The notes under the pieces were generated by a model that worked only from the letters and a program-made list of their open reading frames with translations, did not search any database and had not been told where the DNA came from. Made by a program: the position numbers and the translations under genes. DNA of 64,000 bases, from assembly GCF_002269505.1 (NCBI RefSeq), contig NZ_NQKQ01000025.1:1-64000 (forward strand), in the 5' to 3' direction. Each line of letters opens with the position of its first letter. Position 1 is the first letter of the stretch. The DNA is from Pseudomonas fragi. Lineage in GTDB: Bacteria > Pseudomonadota > Gammaproteobacteria > Pseudomonadales > Pseudomonadaceae. Shown in pieces: positions 33,869 through 41,645 of this stretch.

Positions 33869-34213
33869 ATGGCTACTAATCGTTCCCAGCGTCTGCGCAA
33901 AAAACTGTGCGTTGATGAATTTCAGGAGTTGGGTTTTGAGCTGAACCTGGATTTCAAAGAAGACCTGTCGGAAGAGGCTATCGATGCATTCCTGGCAGCT
34001 TTCCTGGCAGAAGCCATGGAAGCTAACGGTCTGGGTTATGTTGGCGGCGACGACTACGGTCTGGTTTGCCTGCAGAAGCGCGGCTCGGTCACCGAAGAGC
34101 AGCGTGCTGCTGTTGAAGCCTGGCTCAAAGCGCGTCCAGAGCTGACCACCGTTGAAGTCAGCCCGCTGCTGGACGTGTGGTACCCGGAAAAAGAAATCAA
34201 TCCGGTAGCCTGA
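33869..34213 (+). CDS. yggL: YggL family 50S ribosome-associated protein
   Basis: A 114-residue acidic protein of the DUF469/YggL family; the E. coli member binds the 50S subunit. The N-terminal basic MATNRSQRLRKKLCVDEFQE and the stretch DFKEDLSEEAIDAFLAAFL, then LDVWYPE near the end, are conserved. The start has AGAGGA about 11 bases upstream. It stands alone, with its own terminator. Confidence 0.9.
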   Translation: MATNRSQRLRKKLCVDEFQELGFELNLDFKEDLSEEAIDAFLAAFLAEAMEANGLGYVGGDDYGLVCLQKRGSVTEEQRAAVEAWLKARPELTTVEVSPLLDVWYPEKEINPVA

Positions 34214-34223
34214 CGTCAAACGC

Positions 34224-34248
34224 AAAGGCAGCCCGAGCGGCTGCCTTT
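34224..34248 (+). terminator. Terminator of yggL
   Basis: AAAGGCAGCC-CGAGC-GGCTGCCTTT is a perfect stem about 10 bp after the yggL stop; the T-run is short. Confidence 0.75.
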
Positions 34249-34345
34249 GTGTGTTACGCCCTCTGACCCGTCCCGGGTATTGCAACGAATTTCTTAACCT
34301 CAGTGCCCACGTTTTTTTCGTGTGATTTGCCGTGGGCGTCATGTT

Positions 34346-34429
34346 GTGGGAGCGGGCTTGCTCGCGATGCAGGCAGCGCGGTCTCCAGGGAGCATGCGGT
34401 GATGCCATCGCGAGCAATTTCGCTCTCGC
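34346..34429. repeat. Degenerate paired REP element
   Basis: The left half GTGGGAGCGGGCTTGCTCGCG is intact, while the right half has decayed (CGCGAGCAATTTCGCTCTCGC). It belongs to the same family as the other paired elements. Confidence 0.7.
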
Positions 34430-34446
34430 CTCTTGATATGAGGGGC

Positions 34447-35217
34447 TCAGTCGTAAATCGACTTCTTTTTCCAGTCCGCATCGGCTTCGTCGGTTTTCAA
34501 GCCTTCAGTCAGCTCGTTCTCTTCGCCGGTGTTCGGCGCAAGTGCGCTTTGCACCTGTGCGTTGGCGCGTGCCAGCTGTGCTTCAAAATCCTTCAGCGGG
34601 GCGTTGTACATGGCCGGCACCGGCTGTTTGCGCAAATACTGCACGGCGCGCTCGAAAGCCAGGCGGGCCTGGGCCGGCTGGTTTTTCTGTAAGGCGAGCT
34701 TGCCCAGATTGTTGAAGAACTCGATATGCACCACGACCAGCAAGTGACGAATCTCTTTAAGCCATTGCTTGGCTTCATTAGTAGGCAGAAAACCATCTTG
34801 CGCAGCACGGGTAATCTGGCCGTGCAGGGTTTCCAGCAAGAAGCGCACGTCCTTGGCCATGGCCTCGCTCGTGATGGGGTTGGGCGGGTTGTTGACAGGG
34901 ATCGACTCTCCCTTGGCAATCAGGCCGCCGAGTTCGGCCACTTGCGCCTTTAATGCCGCGCTGGATTTATCCAGCATTAACAGGCGCTGTGTGGCATTGA
35001 GTTCAAGGCGGGTAAGCAGCAGCTTGAGGGCAGGGGACATCAGTTGGCCGGGAAAGGTCTCGTTAACCTCGCTGCAACGACGGATGCGATCGTTGAGCTC
35101 GACCCTGAGGCGGGCTTTCTCCAGTTTGTTGTTTTCCACTACATGGTTTATGTAAACGATGGCGATCAACAGGGCGATCCCGACGACGACAAGCAGGGCA
35201 ATCATGGTGGGCGTCAA
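34447..35217 (-). CDS. Conserved membrane-anchored hypothetical protein
   Basis: A 256-residue protein with one N-terminal transmembrane helix (about residues 5-25, MIALLVVVGIALLIAIVYIN). A long helical, charged cytoplasmic or periplasmic part follows, including a coiled-coil-like stretch (about 28-105). I do not recognise a function. The start is taken as TTG at 35217 because AGAGG lies 8 bases upstream; the ATG at 35205 is the alternative. A segment at about 165-200 (LGKLALQKNQPAQARLAFERAVQYL) looks like a single TPR-type hairpin, hinting at protein binding. Confidence 0.75.
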   Translation of the reverse strand: MTPTMIALLVVVGIALLIAIVYINHVVENNKLEKARLRVELNDRIRRCSEVNETFPGQLMSPALKLLLTRLELNATQRLLMLDKSSAALKAQVAELGGLIAKGESIPVNNPPNPITSEAMAKDVRFLLETLHGQITRAAQDGFLPTNEAKQWLKEIRHLLVVVHIEFFNNLGKLALQKNQPAQARLAFERAVQYLRKQPVPAMYNAPLKDFEAQLARANAQVQSALAPNTGEENELTEGLKTDEADADWKKKSIYD

Positions 35218-35456
35218 CGTTAAAACCTCTTCTGGGTGTGGATGCGTTGATTCGGTGAAGTCGCAGTGCCTGGCTATATAGAGGCTGAAGATCGACGGGG
35301 CAGCGAACTGCCATCACTGAGTTTGGGCAATCATAACCCCTTGTAGGGGGCCGGAATATAGGCGCTAGGAGCTTGCCTTAAGACTCAGTAGGAAAACGTC
35401 TTAAGAGGGGGGAAGTCATTGATTTCAATATATTTTCATATTGGGGTTGACGACCT

Positions 35457-35492
35457 TCCAATCCATCCCTAGAATGCGCGCCAATTGCAGCG
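35457..35492 (+). promoter_or_regulatory. Strong sigma-70 promoter for the tRNA array, GC-rich discriminator
   Basis: TTGACG (35457-35462), a 17-bp spacer and TAGAAT (35480-35485) are followed by GCGCGCC. A GC-rich discriminator is typical of stable-RNA promoters under stringent control. Transcription should start about 45 bp before the first tRNA. The remaining intergenic part from 35218 holds nothing else I recognise. Confidence 0.75.
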
Positions 35493-35536
35493 TAAAGCAA
35501 ACAGCCAAACGCATGTAACCAGTGAAGTTGTAGTGT

Positions 35537-35612
35537 GTCCCCTTCGTCTAGTGGCCTAGGACACCGCCCTTTCACGGCGGTAACAGGGGTTCGAGTCCCC
35601 TAGGGGACGCCA
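35537..35612 (+). tRNA. tRNA-Glu (TTC), copy 1
   Basis: A 76-base cloverleaf with acceptor GTCCCCT/AGGGGAC, anticodon TTC (35571-35573) in the loop CTTTCAC, T-arm GGTTCGAGTCC and encoded CCA. Confidence 0.97.
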
Positions 35613-35614
35613 TT

Positions 35615-35690
<76 letters not shown>

Positions 35691-35791
35691 TTTTTAAGCA
35701 GCTTTGCTCTCGGGCGAAGTTGAGTGAAAGCCAAGAGACTAACGTTTGTTAGTGATCTGGCACTGAAATGTACGTGTGCATTTCGGGCAAC

Positions 35792-35867
35792 GTCCCCTTC
35801 GTCTAGTGGCCTAGGACACCGCCCTTTCACGGCGGTAACAGGGGTTCGAGTCCCCTAGGGGACGCCA
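35792..35867 (+). tRNA. tRNA-Glu (TTC), copy 2
   Basis: Same sequence as copy 1; the anticodon is TTC. It follows the first 101-base spacer. Confidence 0.97.
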
Positions 35868-35872
35868 TTATT

Positions 35873-35948
<76 letters not shown>

Positions 35949-36049
35949 TTTTTAAGCAGCTTTGCTCTCGGGCGAAGTTGAGTGAAAGCCAAGAGACTAA
36001 CGTTTGTTAGTGATCTGGCACTGAAATGTACGTGTGCATTTCGGGCAAC

Positions 36050-36125
36050 GTCCCCTTCGTCTAGTGGCCTAGGACACCGCCCTTTCACGGCGGTAACAGG
36101 GGTTCGAGTCCCCTAGGGGACGCCA
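36050..36125 (+). tRNA. tRNA-Glu (TTC), copy 3
   Basis: Same sequence as copies 1 and 2, after the second 101-base spacer. Confidence 0.97.
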
Positions 36126-36130
36126 TTATT

Positions 36131-36206
<76 letters not shown>

Positions 36207-36247
36207 AATTTTGTTTTTTGGAGCTACGCAGTTTCAAAAAACACACA

Positions 36248-36274
36248 GAAAGCAGCCTTCGTGCTGCTTTTTGC
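36248..36274 (+). terminator. Terminator of the tRNA array
   Basis: AAAGCAGC-CTTCGT-GCTGCTTTTTG forms a stem with a T-run, about 40 bp after the last tRNA. Confidence 0.8.
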
Positions 36275-36391
36275 GTTTCCGGGTTTTGCTTTTCGGCCAG
36301 CCCGCAAACACCTCTAAGCTCATAACCAATCGATCTGCAAGAAAACTGGGACTGGGGCCACAAGGATTCAAACCTGTTTTGAGTTCTTCAG

Positions 36392-37333
36392 ATGTCGCAT
36401 TTTTTCGATAGCGCCCAGCAACGGGACATTCAGGCCTTGTCCCGTACCTTTACCGGTCGAACCCAGTGGCCCACCTGGATATTGTTGCTTGCCGTACCCG
36501 CCGCCTGGTTTGCCTTGCTGCTGGGCAGCCCGCTGCTCGGCGCGGGCTGGACAATTGTGTTGCTGATTCCGGTGGTGGTGCTGTGGATGTCAGTGCAGCA
36601 CGAACTGCTGCACGGCCATCCCACCCGTTTCAACAGTCTGAACAAGGTGCTGGGCTACGCACCTTTTGCCTTGTGGTACCCCTACACCCTCTATCGCGAC
36701 AGCCATTTACAGCATCACCGCGATCATGACCTGACCCTGCCAGGCATTGACCCCGAAAGCCGCTATTTAAGCCAGGCTCACTGGCAAACCAGCTCAAAGC
36801 TTTTGCGCGGCCTGCTCTGGCTGAACAAAACGGTGCCGGGGCGATTGCTGCTGGGCCCGCCCCTGGCGTTGTACGGTATGGCCAGAGAAGAGCTGCAACG
36901 CCTGCGCAGTGGCGACCGGCAAGCCTGGTGCATGTGGCTGACCCACGGTTTTTTCACGGTGCTGATGTTCGCCTTTATCGCGTACTACAGCGAACTGGCC
37001 GTTTGGCAGTATGTATTTCTGGTCACCGTGCCAGTTTTGTCAGTGGGCATGGTTCGCTCCTTTTATGAGCACCGTCCCGCAGCCCGGCCGGAACAGCGAA
37101 CGGTACTCAATGAAGCCGGTTGGCCCTGGACCTGGCTGTTCCTGAACCTCAATTTGCATCTGGTGCACCATGATTTGCCGGGCTTGCCGTGGTTTTACCT
37201 GCCCAGGGTCTATCGGGCGCGGCGCGAGCAGTGGCAGCAACGCAGTGGTGGTTTCCTGGTGCAAGGCTACGGTGAGCTTTTTCGTCGTCACGCGGTGCGG
37301 GCGATTGATAGCCCGCAGCATCCGTTCAGTTAA
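36392..37333 (+). CDS. Membrane fatty acid desaturase family protein
   Basis: A 313-residue integral-membrane di-iron protein. The three histidine boxes of the desaturase/hydroxylase family are present: HELLH (70-74), HLQHH (105-109) and HLVHH (256-260). Hydrophobic pairs lie at about 28-65 and 185-225, placing the boxes on the cytoplasmic side. The substrate could be an acyl lipid, a carotenoid-like or a small hydrophobic compound; family membership alone does not decide. The next gene, a PhnD-like protein, starts 18 bp later and is probably co-transcribed. Confidence 0.85.
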   Translation: MSHFFDSAQQRDIQALSRTFTGRTQWPTWILLLAVPAAWFALLLGSPLLGAGWTIVLLIPVVVLWMSVQHELLHGHPTRFNSLNKVLGYAPFALWYPYTLYRDSHLQHHRDHDLTLPGIDPESRYLSQAHWQTSSKLLRGLLWLNKTVPGRLLLGPPLALYGMAREELQRLRSGDRQAWCMWLTHGFFTVLMFAFIAYYSELAVWQYVFLVTVPVLSVGMVRSFYEHRPAARPEQRTVLNEAGWPWTWLFLNLNLHLVHHDLPGLPWFYLPRVYRARREQWQQRSGGFLVQGYGELFRRHAVRAIDSPQHPFS

Positions 37334-37351
37334 TTTCACAAGGTGCCTTCC

Positions 37352-38143
37352 ATGTCTGGCCGTTATGCCGAATTGGCAATGTATGTAGCCCCCCAGCAGG
37401 TCAGCGAAGCCAATGAGCGCTGGCTGACCCGCATTCTCGCGCTTTTGCAGCACACCCGCGGTGATACCCGGGGCCTTGGTCTGCTGGAGTTGTTCAGGGC
37501 CCCAGAGCTGTTGCTGAGTCAGACCTGTGGTTATCCGCTGTTAACCCAGTTGCGCGGGCAGGTGCAATTGATCGGTCGCCCGCATTACGAATGGCCCGAC
37601 AGCAGTGGCGGTGAGCATTGCAGTGTGATTGTCAGCCGTGATGCAGACTCGCGCCGCGATCTGGCCGCTTTCGCGGGCAGCCGCGGGGTGATCAATGACC
37701 AGCACTCCAACAGTGGTATGAATCTGTTGCGCCATCGTCTTGCGCCCCTGCAGCGCGGCGGGCGTTTTTTTGCTTCAGTGGCCGTCAGCGGCGCGCACCG
37801 GCAAAGCCTGCGCTGGGTGCGTGAAGGCTGGGCAGACCTGGCCGCCATCGACAGCGTGACCTTTGCCTACCTGGCCCGTTATGCGCCGACAGAAGTCGCC
37901 GGGCTGCGGGTTGTGGCGCGAACGGCCAGCAGCCCGACGTTGCCTTACATCACGGCGCTCAGTGCCGGACGCGACGGCGCAGAGCAGATTCGCCAGGCAA
38001 TGAATACTGCCTTGCAGCAATTACCCGAGGTAGCTGCAACCCTGGGGCTGCGGGAAGTTTTACCCGCCAGTGAAGCTGATTATCAGAAGGTTCTCGATTA
38101 TCGGCAGGAAGCGGCGGAGTTCGGGTATGAAGTCTTGCAGTAG
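37352..38143 (+). CDS. PhnD-like substrate-binding protein without signal peptide
   Basis: A 263-residue protein resembling the phosphate/phosphonate ABC binding proteins (PhnD-like, type 2 periplasmic fold). Family-like stretches are LLSQTCGYPLLTQL, GSRGVINDQHSNSGMNLLRH and ASVAVSGAHRQSLRWVREGWADLAAIDSVTFAYL. There is no signal peptide or lipobox, so it would stay in the cytoplasm unless the start is wrong. No cognate permease or ATPase lies beside it. The start at 37352 is preferred (AAGGTG upstream). It follows the desaturase gene by 18 bp; the shared role is unknown. Confidence 0.75.
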   Translation: MSGRYAELAMYVAPQQVSEANERWLTRILALLQHTRGDTRGLGLLELFRAPELLLSQTCGYPLLTQLRGQVQLIGRPHYEWPDSSGGEHCSVIVSRDADSRRDLAAFAGSRGVINDQHSNSGMNLLRHRLAPLQRGGRFFASVAVSGAHRQSLRWVREGWADLAAIDSVTFAYLARYAPTEVAGLRVVARTASSPTLPYITALSAGRDGAEQIRQAMNTALQQLPEVAATLGLREVLPASEADYQKVLDYRQEAAEFGYEVLQ

Positions 38144-38273
38144 GGGATTCATGTTTAATAGCTGAAACGAATAACCAAATGTTTTTTTAGTATTTAAATT
38201 GCATAAAACCATTTGCTAGGATCGCCGCACCGGATCACCGGACATACCGTTCTACTTACTTTCTGGAGCCCCT

Positions 38274-38822
38274 ATGTCCGGCGCCGACCTCGCTCATCGC
38301 GACCATGTGAGCCAGCTTTATCGCACCCACTATTTGTGGCTGCATGCACGATTGTGCCGTTACCTCGATTCCAGCAGCTACGCTGAAGACATCGCGGCCG
38401 ATACGTTTGCCCAACTTTTAAGTGCGCCCCGGGGCCTGGTCATTCGTGAGCCGCGCGCGCTGCTGACGACTATCGCCCGGCGTTTGATCTTTCAACTGTG
38501 GCGTCGCCGTGATGTGGAACGGGCCTATCTGATGAGCGTGCAACAGCAAGAACCTCTGCATTCACCCTCGCCAGAAACACTGGCGCAGGCACTTCAAGCC
38601 CTGCAGATGATTGACGCCCGGCTCGATGGTTTGCCTGACAAGGTCAAGGAAACCTTCGTGCTGTCACGGGTCAATGGCCTGACCTACCCCGAAATCGCGC
38701 AACAGCTGGGCATATCCCGGCGCAGCGTCAGTGACTACATGGTTCGCGCACTCAAGCGCTGCGCCTTGCAGGCCACCGCGCAACCCACCTTCCGCCCCTC
38801 CATAACAAGAGAATCCGCATGA
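38274..38822 (+). CDS. FecI-like ECF sigma factor without FecR partner
   Basis: A 182-residue ECF sigma factor of the FecI type. Region 2 is about 15-85 (YAEDIAADTFAQLL, PRALLTTIARRLIFQLWRRR) and region 4 about 110-165 (LTYPEIAQQLGISRRSVSDYMVRAL). TGGAG lies upstream of the ATG. FecI-type factors normally sit beside fecR and a TonB receptor; neither is here. Instead its stop overlaps the next gene, an ABC substrate-binding protein, by ATGA at 38819. It may therefore control, or be expressed with, quaternary-amine uptake, which would be unusual. Confidence 0.88.
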   Translation: MSGADLAHRDHVSQLYRTHYLWLHARLCRYLDSSSYAEDIAADTFAQLLSAPRGLVIREPRALLTTIARRLIFQLWRRRDVERAYLMSVQQQEPLHSPSPETLAQALQALQMIDARLDGLPDKVKETFVLSRVNGLTYPEIAQQLGISRRSVSDYMVRALKRCALQATAQPTFRPSITRESA

Positions 38823-39838
38823 CTAACTTGAAAAAATGGCTCGGTGGTTCGCTACTGGCCTGTGCATTGATCACCCAGCCGGTGCTGGCAGAGCAAAAGG
38901 CGCCGGTTCACTTTGGTGATATCACCTGGGAAAGCGGCAGCTTGATTACCGAAGTACTGCGTCTGATTACCGAAAAAGGCTACGACGTGGCGACGGACAC
39001 ACTGCCCGGCAGCACTGTCAGCCTGGAAGCTGCACTGGCCAAAAACGATATTCAAGTGATTGGTGAGGAGTGGGCAGGGCGCAGCCCGGTGTGGATCAAG
39101 GCCGAAGCCGAGGGCAAGGTGCTGGGGCTGGGCGATATCGTCAAGAATGCCAGCGAGGGCTGGTGGGTGCCTGAGTATGTGATCAAGGGCGACCCGGAAA
39201 AAGGCATCAAGGCACTGGCGCCGGACTTGAAATCGGTCAATGATCTGGCGCGCTACAAAGATGTTTTCCGCGATCAGGAAGACCCTTCTCGCGGTCGCTT
39301 TCTGAACAGTCCTACTGGCTGGACCTCTGAAATCGTCAATAGCCAGAAGCTCAAGGCCTATGGTCTGGACAAGGACTTTGTGAACTTTCGCACTGGCTCC
39401 GGCGCGGCGCTGGATGCCGAGGTCAGCTCATCGATCAAGCGTGGCAAACCGGTGTTGTTCTACTACTGGTCACCCACCCCGCTGATTGGCCGTTACAAAT
39501 TGATCAAGCTCGAAGAGCCTGCCTTTGATGCCGAAGCCTGGAAAACCCTGGCCGACGTCAATAATCCCAACCCCAAGGGCACCCGTTCGTTGCCGGCGAA
39601 ACTGGCCATCGGTGTATCGACGCCGTTCAGCCAGCAATACCCGCAACTGGTCGAGTTTTACCAGAAGGTCGATTTTCCGATCGATCTGCTGAACACCACT
39701 CTGGCGCAAATGAGCGAAAAGCGCACCGAACCGCGCAAGGCAGCACAGGCATTTTTGCGTGAGCAACCGCAGATCTGGCACGCCTGGGTCACTCCTGAAG
39801 CAGCGGCCAAGGTCGATGCGGCGCTTGAAGCGAATTAA
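38819..39838 (+). CDS. ABC transporter substrate-binding protein, glycine betaine/quaternary amine type
   Basis: A 339-residue periplasmic binding protein of the OpuAC/ProX family. A 24-residue signal peptide ends PVLA. Tryptophan- and tyrosine-rich stretches (ITWESGSLITEV, SEGWWVPEYV, SPTGWTSE, LFYYWSPTPL) fit the aromatic cage that binds quaternary ammonium groups. The ligand could be glycine betaine, carnitine, choline or a relative. It overlaps the ECF sigma gene and is followed by its permease and ATPase. Confidence 0.88.
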   Translation: MTNLKKWLGGSLLACALITQPVLAEQKAPVHFGDITWESGSLITEVLRLITEKGYDVATDTLPGSTVSLEAALAKNDIQVIGEEWAGRSPVWIKAEAEGKVLGLGDIVKNASEGWWVPEYVIKGDPEKGIKALAPDLKSVNDLARYKDVFRDQEDPSRGRFLNSPTGWTSEIVNSQKLKAYGLDKDFVNFRTGSGAALDAEVSSSIKRGKPVLFYYWSPTPLIGRYKLIKLEEPAFDAEAWKTLADVNNPNPKGTRSLPAKLAIGVSTPFSQQYPQLVEFYQKVDFPIDLLNTTLAQMSEKRTEPRKAAQAFLREQPQIWHAWVTPEAAAKVDAALEAN

Positions 39839-39859
39839 CCCCTTGAACACGAGCACTGC

Positions 39860-40711
39860 ATGTTTCCTGACTATCTGACGTTTTCCATCGCAGGATGGGT
39901 CAATGACGGGGTTGATGCGCTGGTCAGCAACTACGGCGATGTGTTTCGGCACATCTCCGACACCTTGCTTTGGGCCATCGTCAACCTTGAAAACCTGCTG
40001 CGCCTGACTCCGTGGTGGCTGATGCTGGCCATCGTCGGGGTGATTGCCTGGCATGCCACGCGCAAAGTCCTCAGCACCGTGCTGATCGTCGGCCTGTTGT
40101 TTCTGGTGGGCGCAGTCGGTCTGTGGGACAAGCTCATGCAAACCCTGGCATTGATGATGGTAGCCACGGTCATTTCGGTGCTGCTGGGCATCCCGCTGGG
40201 TATTCTGGCCGCCCGTAGCAACCGCCTGCGCTCGGTGCTGATGCCGCTGCTGGACATCATGCAAACCATGCCCAGCTTCGTGTACCTGATCCCGGTGCTG
40301 ATGCTGTTTGGCCTGGGCAAGGTGCCAGCGATTTTTGCCACTGTGATTTATGCCGTACCGCCGCTGATCCGCCTGACCGATCTGGGCCTGCGCCAGGTCG
40401 ACCGCGAGGTGATGGAGGCAATCAATGCCTTTGGTGCCACGCCGATGCAGCAGTTGTTCGGCGTGCAATTGCCACTGGCCATGCCCAGCATCATGGCCGG
40501 GGTCAACCAGACCACCATGATGGCCCTGTCGATGGTGGTGATTGCCTCGATGATTGGCGCGCGCGGCCTGGGTGAGGATGTGCTGGTGGGCATTCAGACC
40601 CTCAATGTCGGCAAGGGCCTGGAGGCCGGGCTGGCAATCGTGATTCTGGCGGTGGTCATCGACCGTATTACCCAGGCCTATGGCCGACCGCGGCATGGGG
40701 ATCAGAAATGA
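39860..40711 (+). CDS. ABC transporter permease, ProW-like
   Basis: A 283-residue inner-membrane permease with six or so helices (about 55-73, 77-92, 95-125, 140-160, 210-235, 250-270). The ABC coupling stretch EAINAFGATPMQQLFGVQLP (about 185-204) is clear. It belongs to the glycine betaine/proline transporter family. Its stop overlaps the ATPase start (ATGA at 40708). Confidence 0.9.
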   Translation: MFPDYLTFSIAGWVNDGVDALVSNYGDVFRHISDTLLWAIVNLENLLRLTPWWLMLAIVGVIAWHATRKVLSTVLIVGLLFLVGAVGLWDKLMQTLALMMVATVISVLLGIPLGILAARSNRLRSVLMPLLDIMQTMPSFVYLIPVLMLFGLGKVPAIFATVIYAVPPLIRLTDLGLRQVDREVMEAINAFGATPMQQLFGVQLPLAMPSIMAGVNQTTMMALSMVVIASMIGARGLGEDVLVGIQTLNVGKGLEAGLAIVILAVVIDRITQAYGRPRHGDQK

Positions 40712-41529
40712 CCGATAACAAAATTGAAGTACGCAATGTTTTCAAAGTATTCGGCAATCGTGAGAAAGACGTTCTGGCCATGATTCGCGCCGGCAAGAGT
40801 AAAGATCAGGTGCTGGCTGAAACAGGCTGCGTGGTGGGTATCAATGATATTTCGCTGTCGATAAGGGCAGGGGAGGTGTTTGTCATCATGGGCTTGTCCG
40901 GGTCAGGCAAATCCACGCTGGTGCGTCATCTCAATCGGCTGATCGACCCTAGTAGCGGTCAGATCCTGGTAGACGGTGAAGACATCCTTGATTACGACAT
41001 GCCTGCCCTGCGCCATTTTCGTCGGCACAAGATCAGCATGGTATTTCAGAATTTTGGCCTGCTGCCCCATCGCAATGTACTGGACAACGTCGCCTATGGC
41101 TTGAAGGTGCGGGGTGAAAGCGCCGCGCAATGCCAGGCGCGCGCGCGCCACTGGATTTCAGTGGTCGGCCTGCAAGGTTACGAGCAGGTGTTCATTCATC
41201 AACTGTCGGGCGGCATGCGTCAGCGCGTCGGCCTGGCGCGGGCATTGGCCACCGACACGGACATCATCCTGATGGACGAAGCTTTCAGCGCCCTGGACCC
41301 GTTGATCCGTGCCGAGATGCAGGACCAATTGCTGGAGTTGCAACGCACCCTGCAAAAAACCATCGTGTTTATCACCCATGACCTGGACGAAGCGCTGCGC
41401 ATCGGCAATCGCATTGCCGTGCTCAAGGACGGACAGTTGATTCAGGTCGGCACCCCACATGAAATTCTGCATGCCCCGGCAGATGATTACGTGGGCCGTT
41501 TCGTCCAGCGCCGTCGCGCCAGCGCCTGA
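40708..41529 (+). CDS. ABC transporter ATPase, ProV/OpuAA-like, without CBS domains
   Basis: A 273-residue ATPase. It has Walker A GLSGSGKST (about residues 64-72), the signature LSGGMRQRVGLARAL (about 168-182) and Walker B IILMDEAFSALD (about 188-199). The N-terminal extension (VFGNREKDVLAMIRAGKSKDQ) is typical of the quaternary-amine family. Many ProV/OpuAA proteins carry C-terminal CBS domains for osmotic sensing; this one ends after the ATPase, so transport is probably not gated that way. It is the last gene of the sigma-SBP-permease-ATPase operon. Confidence 0.92.
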   Translation: MTDNKIEVRNVFKVFGNREKDVLAMIRAGKSKDQVLAETGCVVGINDISLSIRAGEVFVIMGLSGSGKSTLVRHLNRLIDPSSGQILVDGEDILDYDMPALRHFRRHKISMVFQNFGLLPHRNVLDNVAYGLKVRGESAAQCQARARHWISVVGLQGYEQVFIHQLSGGMRQRVGLARALATDTDIILMDEAFSALDPLIRAEMQDQLLELQRTLQKTIVFITHDLDEALRIGNRIAVLKDGQLIQVGTPHEILHAPADDYVGRFVQRRRASA

Positions 41530-41593
41530 TCGGTAATGTCCATACCCTGTTACCGCGTTTGACCCCGGTTAATTGCATTTAATCAGCGGATTC

Positions 41594-41615
41594 GTTCTGC
41601 CCCCGCGGGCAGAAC
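41594..41615. promoter_or_regulatory. Perfect hairpin upstream of the DUF6543 gene
   Basis: GTTCTGCCC-CCGC-GGGCAGAAC is a perfect 9-bp stem with a 4-base loop, about 31 bp before the ATG of the next gene and about 65 bp after the ABC operon. No T-run follows; it may be an operator or a weak terminator. Confidence 0.45.
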
Positions 41616-41645
41616 TCCGTCTGCTACTTAATGCGATGAACTGTC

